From NCBI GenBank assembly GCA_900312665.1, contig ONZQ02000004.1:248001-312000 (forward strand): a stretch of DNA of 64,000 nucleotides, read 5' to 3'. The notes beneath the pieces were generated by a model. The model had not been told where the DNA came from. It ran no database searches and worked only from the letters and a program-made list of their open reading frames with translations. Source of the DNA: Cephalotrichum gorgonifer (taxonomy: Eukaryota; Ascomycota; Sordariomycetes; Microascales; Microascaceae). The position numbers and the translations under genes were made by a program. Below, one piece after another: positions 11,734 to 23,046 of this stretch; positions within the stretch are counted from its first letter, which is position 1, and every line of letters starts with the position of its first letter.

Positions 11734-12276
11734 GCGTGCTGGTGCTGGTTGCATTTAGACGGCGTTATGATTTTCTTTGGGAGTCTGAGATTGGGATTGA
11801 GGTTATGTTTTTGTTGTTTTACTATGGGGCACACATCATGTGGAGGATGCCATCATGGGATGGGATGCAAAGGACGGGGCGTGTTTGGCGGGCATAATCT
11901 TGATGGCGTACCAGCGGGTTTGATTTTTTTTTTCGTCCGTTTGAAACGGAGGGAGGTCCCTCCCTATTTGTCTTCTTTCTTCCTTTTCTTTCTTCCCTTT
12001 TTCGTCCCTATTTGAATCTCTTTGCGAGACTGAGACAGACTTCCTTTCACACTTACATCGGGGGGCACGAATCACCTAGGCTGGACCATGATACATTCTT
12101 AAATGATTTCATTCCCAAAGTTTGACCAGACCTCTTTTCCTTCTCACTTGATTCTCCTTAATGTGTTGATCTCGTCATGAAGGAGGATGGATTCGACAAC
12201 GGGACAGGCTGGGCAACATGGCAACCATTCGGTAACATGAGTGAAATTGTCCGCCTCCGCTTCATAGCTCGGATCG
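11734..12276. other. 3' flank of the F-box gene
   Basis: T-rich runs near 11925-12005 look like a fungal 3' untranslated and polyadenylation region. No coding region was recognised. Confidence 0.5.
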
Positions 12277-12876
12277 TCACAGCGCCTCCCGATTGCCCAT
12301 GCCTAGCCATACAAGGGCGGCATACCGTTGTAGGTCAGATTCGCTAAATATGAAATCCCCCTCCTGGACTTGAGGCTCGCGGAGCATGATGTCGTGGAAC
12401 CTCAGAGGCCGTAAACCACCAGCGGGCTTTGGCTTGCAAGGACTGCAGGCTTTGAGAGTAGCCCACGTCCAAAACTAAGGAAGTCCAGCCGCGGTTGACT
12501 CCTCTCGGAGCGAAGGCTGCGTCCCTCTCACCTTCTCCTCGGAGCACCCCGTTGATGGTTTGGGGGTATGTGGTCGCGGCCATGGGTACCAATTCCAAAA
12601 TGGAGATGCCCATCTGGCGCGCTTGGTCCTGGATGTATCTTGTGAGGCCGGCGTGCATATGCTCGTGTCCGCTAGTGGGAATGGTCACCAGAAGCACGGG
12701 GGGCGTCTCGTCGGCGAGGTAGGTCAATCTTGCTTTCGGGCGATTCTTGTCTCTGTACTTCCATATCGCCTGTCGAGCAGTGGGTGGGACGCTCACCACC
12801 TTAAACCCACCGCCCTCGAGCCCTGTCATTGTCTTGAAAATGCTCGCCACGCCCACGTACTGGTACGTTGGAGTAT
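12277..12876 (-). pseudogene. Relic of a fungal PD-(D/E)XK (restriction-endonuclease-like) family gene
   Basis: On the minus strand 12856-12347 reads as a fragment with hallmarks of a multicopy family of filamentous fungi. These are an ARLTY strand, a SGHEHMH..L..YI segment, GISILELVPM.ATTYP, then GERDAAF (acidic active-site region), SLVLDVG and ARWW. Just after WWF the frame runs into unrelated residues and a stop. A different frame from about 12400 down to 12277 supplies what looks like the family's true C-terminus (FHDIMLREP...DLQRYAALVW). The stretch usually lying between these two parts is missing, so the copy seems to have an internal deletion with frameshift. The 5' side has no ATG in frame. 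A plausible acceptor (CTCTTAG) at 12877 would join it to a short piece near 12940-12976. The family name and expected layout come from memory. Confidence 0.55.
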
Positions 12877-13571
12877 CTAAGAGTAAGAGTTAGTTAGATT
12901 ATCTGTGGTGGAAGAATATCGTTTCGGTATGGACACCAACCATCCTCGCACGCGTCGACCCAGGCATCGCCGTTCACCTGATGGAGTTATGAGCAGCAGC
13001 GTTAACCAAAGCGCCCGGCTCATGTGTCGCGTCCATGCTCCCGTATGATGATATCTCTTTGGGGAAGGGCCCGAGGAATAGGCAAGGGCTGTGGTGTCTT
13101 CCATTTCGTTTCAAAGTCGGGGGAGAGAAGTGGCGAGAAGTAAAAAAAACTGAAGAAAGTCTCAACTCGAACTTCATGGAGTGGAAAAGGAAGGAGCGCC
13201 TGTCATGTCGATTTCGCAGACTAGAGCAAGAGACAGATAGAGGCTGGCGGCAACATGTAAACAGCGCGTGACGGCAAGGACTAAACTTTCAGGAAGGTGC
13301 AGCTCGGCACTTACACCATCCACTACTCCCACATCAAGTATCATAAGAGTGTTCGAGAGACGATCACTATAATGATAGCCAGAAAAAGATTCATATAATG
13401 CGTCAAGCCATTGAAATACACGGACCCCACAAAACCCTCAAAACGCCAGACCATGACCTAGAAGCATCCCATACCATACCCCCTGGCTTTTCCCTTGCCC
13501 GGGGGTTCCTCCGACCCATCCATCACATTAAGACCCCCCAATTCCCTCCCTCAAACCTCAAACCTCGGACA
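12877..13571. other. Region between the nuclease relic and the 3' end of POL1
   Basis: May include remnants of 5' exons of the nuclease-like relic: a short open piece encoding GDAWVDACED near 12940-12976 on the minus strand. The part next to POL1 is its presumed 3' untranslated region. No other supported gene was seen. Confidence 0.4.
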
Positions 13572-16500
13572 TCAAAGCCCAAACCCAAGTTTTGCAAACA
13601 GCGTGTCCATCGCAACCCACCGCCTCCCACACTTGTCCAGATACCCATCGACAACCCCCTTGACGGTCCCGAACCTCACGCGGTTGTACTCCACGGCCGA
13701 GAGGACCTTGTCCCTCACCTCGGCCTTCACCTCCGCGCCATCCCTCGTCGCCGCCTCCTTCGCCTTGTCGACATCCCACAGCGAGGCGAAGTACAGCAGC
13801 TGGTTGTAGATGGCCTTCTCAGTATACTCGTAGCGCATCTTCCCCAGGCAGTCCCGCGCGAGGCCGCGCGGGCCCAGGCACTTCGTGCCGTAGACGCTCA
13901 CCTGGCGGGTCCGTGCCCCGCAGGACGAGTCGTCGCAGACGAGCCAGCCCTCGTAGTACTTGGTCGTCTCCCTCCGGACGGCGTGGTCGACCTGCGCGAC
14001 GACGGACAGCGTCGGGATGGCCGACTTGCAGTCGTCGCAGACAATGCCACTGTTGGAGACGAGATCGGGCGTGGCGAGCAGGCCTTCGAAGACGGTAGAC
14101 GCCTTGCAGGCTCGGCAGCGGAGAGACAGCCTCGCGCAGTCGGCGAAGCGGACCTCGTCGGGGATCTGGGACTCGAGCGGGTGGATCTCCAGGTCGGTGG
14201 ACGACGATTGGTTGGTGGTGTTGCTGACGTAGCGGCTAATGTCGAGGCCCATGTTGTCGGCGAGCTGGGAGGCCGATGTCCCGCCAATGTTGGCGCAGAG
14301 ACGTTCCACCGGCGGGAATACCTGCTTGGTGATGTACCACTCAACATCCGGTGACAGGCCCGAGTCCGCCTTCGAGACGTCCGCAGGGGCATACGCTCGC
14401 TTCGGAGCCGGCTCGGACGAGCTCGAGTCGCCGGTGATGATGTAGGATATGACATCGCCCTTGCGGACCATCTTCCCGCGGGCCAGGTCCCGGAGGGCGA
14501 CCTGAACCTGAGGCATGGAGTCCGCGTTGGGGTACTCTCTAGGCGCCTTTCCGAGTTGCGTGAAGATGATGTACTTGCCCGTCGGAACAGCACCCTCCCG
14601 CATCTTGCCTGAGATCTCCCTCAGGTATTCGTGGATGCGGCCCACGGCCACCTCCGTTTCATCGCCCGAGAGGATCTCGTTCAAAATGCGGGTAGAGATC
14701 TCCTTGGAGAGCGCGCAGTATTCGCGGCGCCTCATGTCCAAACCCTTGACCTCCATCTTCTCCACGAACTTGCCATCCTTCTCCACCAGGTTGATGGCCG
14801 CATACTTCTTCTTTGCTTGTAGGAGAATGCGTCTAAAGATGTTATCGATATCGATCTCCAGAAGTCTATATCGATCGTTGACCATCTTCTTGAACTCGTT
14901 GCCGACCTTGAGCGCGTCTGCTGCGTTGTCCACGTTCGCATTGATCATAACCGAGTCTGTGTCACCGTAGATTACCTGCAGCGACTGGCTCTCTGCTAGT
15001 TCTTTGGTGCTCTGCAGAATCTCACGACCCTTGGAGGTAGTCAGGATGGCCAGGGGGCGCGCGTAGAAACGGGATTTGGTGTAACCCAAGCACCCATACA
15101 TGGAGTTTGCCGTCAGTTTGAGAGCAAGCTGCTTGATATCCCATGTGGCGAGCTGCTCGGGCGTTGCGTGCTTATCCTTCATGAGCGACTTCACTTGCCG
15201 TCTGCGGCTGACGAGTGTGGCGATGAGCTTGGGGAAGATACCCAGCGCTTGGTCCTTCGGTACCTCAGGCACCGCGTCGTCGTCCGTGGACTAGAGCTTC
15301 CGTTAGTCGCAGGCTTGAATAGAGGGTTGTTCGCGATGTCCTTACCAAACGGTCTCGCTCAACTGTAGTAAAGCAGATGTTGAACTCTTGGATGATGGAA
15401 GGATATAGCGAGTTGAAGTCCATGACAAGCACAAACTTGTCGTAGAGCCCCTTTTCGGGTTCGAAGACCAGGCCTCCCTTGTACTTGTCCTTCTTCTTCC
15501 CATCCTCATTCTCCTGGTTTTCGTCGTCCGCCCTCTGCCGGCCCCTGGACGTCTGCTTGTCGGGACAGATAAACTTGTTCCGGTGGAACTCGTGCAGGAG
15601 AATGTATTCATTGCGCTCGGCACGAGTACCTGTGAGCGTTCGAGCCCACGAGTTGCCAGCAAGATTCGTGAGGACCTTGGTCAACGGCAGCATCTGGATT
15701 GACAGGGCGAGGGCGGCAACGTAGTATGTGTCGGCTTCCATGTGAGTGATGTAGTCCATGAAGCCGTCCTTCGTAGTAGCCCAAGTCTTGAGCGCGGCCT
15801 CGTTGTCCACCTCTCGCCGGCGGGGGCTTCCGGGCAGGTAGATGCTACACATTTCTGTCAAGCTCCAAGACTGGCACTTGAACATGACGGATTTTCCCAT
15901 ATCGTTCGCCAAGTCGCACAATAGACGACCGGCGATTACATGGCGCTCTGCGAAAACATTCCCACCTGGTTTTCCGATAGAGGAGGGCCATACCGCTCTT
16001 CTCAGGCGCCCGAGACGGGACCACTGGTGCGTCTTCTTCTCGTGGAGGCGATTGAGCAAGACGCTGTAATCAACGCCTTCTAGTTGGTGGCCAAGAATTA
16101 CATCGGGATCCACGATGTCAATCTGCGCCAAGAAGAATGAGAGTATCTCTTGCTCCTGCTTCATCGTCTTTAGCAGACCCTGGTTCCTCTTCTTCACCAG
16201 CCCCTCGAACCCAAGCGGGAATGCAGACCCATTGGGCTTCACTATGGTGAATGTCCTGCAGGGAAGTTTGTCTGCTGGTGTGGTGTCGCTAAGAGAGACG
16301 TTCTCGAAAATCCTCGCGCTGATGGCGAGGATCTCCTGCTTATTGTCGCGCGCGTTGTAGGTGGTACGCATGGCAACGCTCATCAGCGTCAGCGGAGGCG
16401 CATCCATGATTTCGCCATCACCCAGCGGGGCAACCATGTTGGGATGATCAAGGAGGACCTCGAGTTTGCAGTGGGAGGCATTCTTGAGAGACTCAAAGTC

Positions 16501-18190
16501 GGCGTCCTTAATCTTCAGCCAGCAAGGACCCATGATGTTCTTCCAGAGAACAAACTGTTCGAAGAGGGCCGTGTTCGCTCCGAAAACGTGAGAGAAGGTT
16601 TTGCCGGCTTTGTTCGGATCCAGTGCCGGCTCTGGTTTCAAGTCAGAAGAGTTTGAGACGCACAGGGAGAAACCCAGAACTTACTTGTATAAGGGTAGAG
16701 GAGTTTGAGATATTCGGTCTCTTTGGGAATGCCCGGCAGCTCAAAGGCATACTTTCGAATGCACTTCTTGGCCTTGGTCACTCCAACACCCATACTTGTC
16801 ATTATTTCGTCGACCTCGCCGAAGACATCTCCAAAAGTAACCTCCTCGTCCGTTTCCACGCCGTCCTCAACTTGATGGCTCCGAGGCAAGAAGTAGAGCT
16901 TTCGTAGGATGTTGTCGACCTTTGCGAAGCAGCTGACATACGACTTCGTCTTCTTGTTCATCACCTTGCCGAAAAGACAGAGACTGCCATTCACCTCGGT
17001 ATAGTCGGTCCAGAACATGTTCAGGGAGCCATCCTCTTCAATGGCATCCTTGTAATCGATCTTTCCCACAGATCGACCCTCGACTGGAGAGGATGATATG
17101 ACGTTCAGTTTGCTCGTGAGGTCGTTCCACGACGAGGAATCTACTTCGGCTGCGGACGATGCCGGTGACGGTTCCGGCTGAGACGAGCTTGGTGCAGTGG
17201 GATGTGCCGCGGCCGTGGCCTCCCTCCTCGGCGGACGTGACCCGGTGACGTTGAGACTTGTTGCTGCCACGCCACCGGCGTGGGAGATCTCCATTATGTC
17301 CTCCTCCTCTTCATCCTCCTTGGGCTCTACCTTAATCTGAGCCCTGCGTTCGGCGACCTTGGCGGCGGGTGACGAGGGGGCCGGGTCGCTCATGGGAAAG
17401 TCAGCCTGGACGACGGGGTCGTCGTCCATGTGGGGTATAAACTCGTCATCGATATCTGCCGGTGGGGGTAATGGAAGCCGGTCGTCCACCACCTTCTTCT
17501 TCTTCGTGGCAGGTTCAGGGGATGGCGACTGTACCCGCACTTTCCGCGGGACAGGAGACCTGTTCCTCTTCACAGAGCGGGGGAGCGGCGCAGGAATGTT
17601 GTGGTCTACTTCACCAAGGAGGCCGGCCAGGAAGTCGTCGTCGTCCTGCGTCTTGACTACCTACAGGTAAAGACACGGTTAGCTGGCGCCGCATGGCCTA
17701 CTCGGGGACAAACGGACAGCTTGCCTTGGGCTTGGATTGCGTCTTCGCTGATCCCTTAGTAAAGAACTCGGTGATATCTCGGTCGTTGGCATCGCGCCTT
17801 GCCTTTTCATCCTCTTTCTGTTTCTTGGCTAGGGGGAACGGGTCAGCGGAGGGTGAAGGGACAGAGCGCGTCTTAGAGATTGGAGGGAGAGCACATACCC
17901 GCTTTGCTTGGACGGCCTCGGGGCAAGTTCTCTTCGTCGGAGCCGGAATCGTATTGGCGAACACGATCCCACTCCTCTCGACCATCATCGGCGTACCCCT
18001 CGCCGTTGTCGTCGACTACGAAATCATCCTGGTCCAAACGCTCGCGGACAATCTTCTTGTATCCATCTTCGTCAACCTCCTCGTAGAGCTCCTCCGCATC
18101 CTCAACCTGGTACGTGTCGAAGACCTTCTTGCCCGATTGCCGCAGGGCGCGAAGCTCGGCAAGTTTAGAGCGCTTGTCGAGTTTGGCCAT
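13572..18190 (-). CDS. pol1: DNA polymerase alpha catalytic subunit
   Basis: Five exons: 18190..17899, 17828..17725, 17660..16685, 16631..15346, 15290..13572. All close in frame to 1458 aa, the expected length for this family (yeast Pol1 1468). The N-terminus is charged and basic/acidic. The exonuclease-like region follows, then palm motif A (DFNSLYPSII, about residue 870), motif B (KLTANSMYG, about 943) and motif C (YGDTDS, about 993) with its two catalytic aspartates. Two C-terminal zinc sites are visible (CRAC..CDDC and CDDSSC..C..C). The protein extends primase-made RNA primers in the Pol alpha-primase complex at replication forks. Intron 2 (17661-17724) begins GC rather than GT (AAG|GCAAGC), a known minor class. 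The gene is divergent from the PPR gene at 18721 and shares with it a promoter holding MCB elements. Confidence 0.96.
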
Positions 18191-18438
18191 CGTGAACGGT
18201 AAGTGTCAGATCGGCAGAAAGATTGAAGACGACTAGAATGCGATGTTCATGACAATGTCAAGCGGGAGGAAGACAAGAACGACACTAAAAGGGCCTTCAG
18301 TTGTATGAATATGTCGAGAAGCAAGAAAACGGAAGGATAAACAGCCAAAGGCGTCGAGACTACTTCGTGGCGTTGGCCGGTGGATTCTTGAGAATTAATA
18401 TCCTGCTCCCCGCGGTCCAATGCTCGTTAGCGGGCGCG

Positions 18439-18450
18439 ACGCGTCCAAAG
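18439..18450 (+). promoter_or_regulatory. MCB-type element, copy 1
   Basis: ACGCGT followed by CCAAAG, 249 bases upstream of the POL1 ATG. ACGCGT is the MluI cell-cycle box bound by MBF (Mbp1-Swi6) in yeasts, where POL1 is a classic target. Confidence 0.55.
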
Positions 18451-18479
18451 GCGCTAGCAGGGATGATAATGGCGCGAAA

Positions 18480-18491
18480 ACGCGTCCAAAG
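18480..18491 (+). promoter_or_regulatory. MCB-type element, copy 2, preceded by SCB-like CGCGAAA
   Basis: The same 12-mer as at 18439, starting 41 bases further from POL1 and directly preceded by GGCGCGAAA. The clustering of MCB and SCB/E2F-like words supports a G1/S-regulated promoter. Confidence 0.55.
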
Positions 18492-18720
18492 CGCCACAAT
18501 GTTGCGCGCGAGCCAGGGGTGGTTAGCCCCACATTTTAAGTGTTCATTCAAATTGAGCGCTGTGGCCCATCCTTCTGGGCAGCCACACGAACGATAAGAT
18601 AAGCGGATGTGGTGTGGCTTGGTAAATTTTTTGTCACCTCCAACCTCGACCATCATTTACTCAACACCACCGTTGGAGCATCTACCCCTCGCACCTGGAT
18701 AGCATGACTCGGATGCAGCC

Positions 18721-20854
18721 ATGCTTTCCCGTCAACACTGTATACGGCAAGTCCGCCGTGCCAATGTTGGATTATCGACCTACCCGGCATGCATCTGCGC
18801 GTTGACACCATCACCGCCTTATCGACTCGAGAGACGAAGCCTAGGGACCAATGCTCCTCGAACGATTATCGGGTCCGCTGCTGTCGTCAATGTCGGCAAT
18901 GTTCCAACCATCATCCCCGTGAGGGACCCCCTACGGACGGTAGACCGTGACCTGACGAAGAGGTTGACGAAGGAGTACAACCTATATCTCCAGAATCCCT
19001 GGAAGCTTGCACAGAGCGTCAAGGTCCGGTTGGGGAGAGACCTCTACGAGGAGGCCGTTTCGCTAGTCCGGATAGCTAGCAAGGATGGCGATACCGTCGT
19101 GAGCTGGAATCTACTGGTCGAGTACTTATTCCAAAAACAGAGGCTCCAAGCCGCAATAAAGCTATTCAACGAGGTACGGCTTATTCGGTCCCCTTTCCCT
19201 TCCCCTTCCCCGCGCTCGCATACCGGTCCTAACACGGATTCCCAAATAGATGAAGAAGCGCGGGCAGTTGCCGAACGCCCAGACGTACACCACCATATTC
19301 AAAGGATGCGCTAGGTCGCAACACCCGAAAACGGCCGTCTCCGAGGCAGTGAGGATATACATGACCATGCTGAGCAGCCCGCGACTCCCGCCCAACATCA
19401 TCCACGTAAACGCCGTCCTGGAAGCCTGCGCTCGTGCGCTAGACATCGAATCCATGATGTCCGTAGCCGAGACCATCGACGACAGAGCTAGGAAGGCCGA
19501 CGCGGTCACCTACGCGACCCTAATGCACGGCCTGCGCGCGTCAATCGACGCCGAGGCGGCGCAACTTCCCCACGGCGACAGGAGCGGATCAACCCCAGAG
19601 AGCCACACGGAGAATATCGACAAGGTGATTGAGCAAGCGAAGCGCATATGGCAAGAGGTCATACGCAAGTGGAAGAACGGGTCGCTTGTCCTGGACGAAT
19701 CCCTGGTCTTCGCCATGGGACGGATCTTGCTCCTCGGAGGAAAGGCCAACACCAACGCGATATTCGAACTGCTGCGCCAGACGATGTGGATTCCCAATCT
19801 ATTCGAGAAAGCGGCCCCCGAAAGGGGTGAACCCGGCGGCGACCCCGCCTCGGAGGCCCTTGCCATTGCAGACAAGAAGCCCCACCTAATCCCCAAACCC
19901 ACGACCAAGACCCTCTCGCTCGTCCTCGCCGCCCTTCAGGGCAGCCGCCTTAGCAATATATCCCTCCAATACTGGCGCCTCCTGACGAACGAGTACAAGG
20001 TCACGCCGGACTCCAACAACTGGCACTCCATCCTCTACGTCCTCCGCAGGAACCACTCCTCCTCGCAGGCCCTCGCCATCCTCAACGCGATGCCCCCGTC
20101 CTTCATGACCGCCAAGACCTTCAAGATCGTATTCTCCACCTGCCTGAGCGACAACGTGAACCCGCAGGTCCTCCAGAACGCTACCGCCGTCCTCGAGAAG
20201 ATGAAGGCCACCCTCCCCGAGCCGGATCTTGAGTGCCTCCGGATATACCTGGACGTGGCGACGACCTCGCACCACCAGTTCCGCCTCTGGAAGAAGAAGG
20301 GCAAGGACCCCGTGGCCCTCGACGTCGCCTTCGCGGAGCAGATCGTCGGGGCGCTGGATAACATCTGGAAGCCCGGCGCGTTCCCGGCCTGCCGCAACGA
20401 GCTCGTCGCGAAGCTCGAGGCCGCGGCCCGGGAGGGCAGCGGCGGGGAGGCGCCGCCTCGCCACGGCGGTCCGCGCGGCCGCGGGGCGCCTCGGGATCTC
20501 GCCGCCGAGGCCAAGGCGTACGCGAGCGAGGTCGTCGCGCTCATGCGCAAGGTCGTCGCGGCCTGGGACCGCGTCATCACCGAGAGGCTCCTGCCCGAAG
20601 ACAGGCTCGCCCGCCTGAGGCCGAGGCGCGACGTCGTCAACGGCTTCGTGAGCTCGTACTTCTCCGCGCTGAGGGAGTCGGGCGGCGGTGTCCCCCCCGA
20701 GGCCGAGCTGGATGCGGAGGATGCGGAGGGGAGGGCGGGTCGGGGCAAGGGGAAGTTCCCGCGGAGAGGCCGCGCGAAGTTCTCCGGCGGGGAGGAGAAG
20801 GTGCTGATTCGGAATTTGCTCGCCGTGGCCAAAAACTTTAGCCCCCAGGCCTGA
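18721..20854 (+). CDS. Mitochondrial pentatricopeptide-repeat (PPR) protein, Ccm1-like
   Basis: Two exons (18721..19173, 19250..20854) joined in frame across a 76-nt intron with donor GTACGG, branch-like CCTAAC and acceptor AATAG; 685 aa. The N-terminus is Arg-rich and free of acidic residues, as in mitochondrial presequences. PPR-type helical pairs are visible: a VVSWNLLVEYLFQ repeat about residues 120-150, NAQTYTTIFKGCAR about 158-190, NIIHVNAVLEACARA about 195-230 and DAVTYATLMHGLR about 232-265. A later repeat lies near 390-430. The C-terminus is Gly/Arg-rich. Such proteins bind mitochondrial RNA; the layout resembles fungal Ccm1/Dmr1, which acts in 15S rRNA maturation and intron removal, but the orthology is inferred. 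Two out-of-frame ATGs at 18704 and 18713 precede the start. Confidence 0.82.
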
Positions 20855-21388
20855 GCCCCATTGGGAGGGTTTCCCCTTTCCTCTTCTCTCTTCTTTCCTC
20901 TCCTCTTCTATCTCCTTTCGTGGCGGCGGTTGTTGGGATCATAAACGAGGGATGGTCCCATTCATGGCGGGTAGGGCAGTTTCACTTTCGGACGGTGGCG
21001 CTCGGGATCCTAAAGGGCAAAAATGGTTTCTTAGGTGCCATGACGGCATATGTACAATACAATGTAGTTATAGAGTAATACCCCAGTTGTCTAGGAAAAT
21101 AAGAGAAGCATACTCAACACACAACTCCAACCAAACTCCCTAAACCCCTGAAACTCCCACCCAATCTGCATATGCCACGAATGCATACTATCCTAGAAAA
21201 ACAAATACTGCTATCATAGGTATACAAAAACGCGGCCAAGCAACTAAGAGTCTATCATGCGGACTGTATGGGCACCTTGTGGAGCGCGCATACACACCTC
21301 TCCGTCAACCGAAGGCCCCCCTCCCTTTTGGAAATACGATCCGAGAGAGCAAAAACCCTCACCCCGTCACAAAACGACGCACCCATCC
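20855..21388. other. Convergent 3' region of the PPR and RING/LON genes
   Basis: Begins with a pyrimidine-rich tract (about 20870-20920) just after the PPR stop. No coding region or RNA gene was recognised. Confidence 0.5.
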
Positions 21389-23046
21389 CTAAGCTTGGTC
21401 AGCCCCAACCTGCCCCCAAGCCCAGAGGGAGCCGACAGATACAAATACAATGATAGTGTGCAGCAGGATCCACGGGAAGACGTACCCCTGATCGTGGCCA
21501 GCCCCTCCCTCCGCCTCCAGCTCAACGAGCCACTGGCAGCACAGCTTCAGTCTCTCGCGCACACTGACGGCGCGCAGAAGCCTGTATTTCGCCGACTCCT
21601 GGGTGGGGAGCACGGATGCAAGCCACCAGGGGAAGAGGGTCGGGTCGTCTGGCTGGGGCCCGCGGCTCGGGTTGGCCAGGCGGCGGAGCTTAGCCGAGGA
21701 GGTGGTGCGGGCGTAAGAAAGGAGGGTCGTGGTGGGGAGGTTGTCTATCTCTTCGAAGCGGAGTGGGCGGGGGGCGGGGGTTCCGTGGGGGGCGAGCGAT
21801 CTGCTCTCGCAGGCTCTTCATGCACAACGGCAGTGTAGGGTGGTGGCGGCGAGTCCGTGGTGGCAGCATGGGATGATTCACTAGAAGAGGAAGCTGCAGG
21901 CGTCCGACGCGTCTCTGCCGCTTCAATGGCTTCCTCTTCGGCAACACTCACGTCGTCGTACCGCTCCACCTTGGCGACAACGTAGTCGTCCATGACGGTG
22001 TACCTCACGATCCTGAACCTCGAGACCCCGACGGCCTCGAGCAAGCTCCGACCATCGGGGAACATCCTCAGGTTCTTGATCCGTAGCATGGTTCCCACCT
22101 CGGTGAACGGCATACCGTCGTCGCTCGCCTTCCGGCCTAACGGGAGGACCATGCCGAAGGTGCGGTTCCCCTGTAGAGCGCGCTGAATCATGATGCGGTA
22201 CCGCGTCTCGAAGACGTGGAGGACGGTGGGCATCGTCGGGAGGGAAACGGTACAGACAAAGATGGGCGTGTCGCACTCGGTCGCCGGGTCGGGTTCCTCC
22301 CCCTTGGCGGCATCGCTGCGCGCCGCGACCTGGCCAGGCCAGAAGGTCTCGAGGATATGATCAAGGCGCTCATTGGATGGGGACGAGCTCTGGCGGTGGT
22401 AGGTGTGCGCCGAGAGGGGCCGGCGGCATATAGGACATGAAGGATGGATGTCAAGGCTGCGGTGGAGGCACGTGCGGCAGTAGGTGTGGCCGCAGGAGGT
22501 GGTGACGGGGTCGTGGAAGAGGGCGTAGCAGACGTTGCAGTCTACTTCCGGCCTCATGGCAGCTGCGAGGTCCTCAGAGAGGGTGCGGCCAAGGGGTTCG
22601 GGGGTGGCGTCGGGTGTATGCCGCGCCGAGGATGCCTCGGTGCCAGGATCCGCCACTAACACACGTCGCCCCTCCATCAGGGCGCGGCCGCGGCCTAGCA
22701 CGCTCTCCAACACCACATCAGTCGCGGAGTCAGCTAGCGCGTGCTCTACGCCGCACTCTGGAAACGGACACGCGAAGCCCAGGCGCCTTTCTGGTGTGCC
22801 CGGGAAGGACACGCCCTCACGTACTCGGGATTCCGGCTGGCATTTCTTGCAGAGAGACCTTCCGCAGGGCAATGCGACGGGGGTGAGCAGAGGGAGGGTG
22901 CACAGACTGCATTGGAACAGGCCGAGGAGCTCATGATGCGGTAATGGTATCGGCCTGTCAGTGATACTGCTGGCGTCGTGTAGGGGGGAGGACACGGGTG
23001 AAATGCCGGCAGCGTCGGTGGGCTCGGGAGCGAGTGAAGGAGCCAT
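21389..23046 (-). CDS. RING-finger and LON substrate-binding domain protein (LONRF/CrgA-like)
   Basis: The main exon runs from the ATG at 23046 to about 21750. A first, atypical zinc-finger region (CSLC..CGRSLCKKC) lies near residues 45-95. A canonical C3HC4 RING (CNVCYALF, CGHTYCRTCL, CPICRRPL) lies near 170-208. A LON N-terminal domain (about 260-375) contains FETRYRIMIQRAL and the RYDDVS segment. This architecture matches animal LONRF proteins and fungal CrgA-type regulators, likely ubiquitin ligases without protease or ATPase domains. The last part, 21760-21389, continues the family sequence in another frame (FPWWLASVLPTQESAKY, then RERLKLCCQWL), so an intron or frameshift lies in the low-complexity stretch at about 21881-21760. 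One in-frame solution is GTGAAT at 21881 to AG at 21814. The predicted end is a hydrophobic segment; a GTACGT near 21480 could instead be a donor that removes it. Confidence 0.8.

Larger units (their letters stand above)
18191..18720. promoter_or_regulatory. Divergent promoter between POL1 and the PPR gene
   Basis: This 530-base region separates two divergent start codons. It contains two MCB hexamers (18439-18444 and 18480-18485), each the start of the same 12-mer ACGCGTCCAAAG. A GCGCGAAA (SCB/E2F-like) element directly precedes the second copy. Further CG-rich words follow near 18504-18510. This fits cell-cycle control of POL1. Confidence 0.6.

Noticed and set aside
21974..21979. Strong donor-like GTGAGT in the RING/LON gene
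   Set aside because: It encodes the conserved RYDDVSVAEEE segment of the LON domain, so it is not a used donor in the main product.
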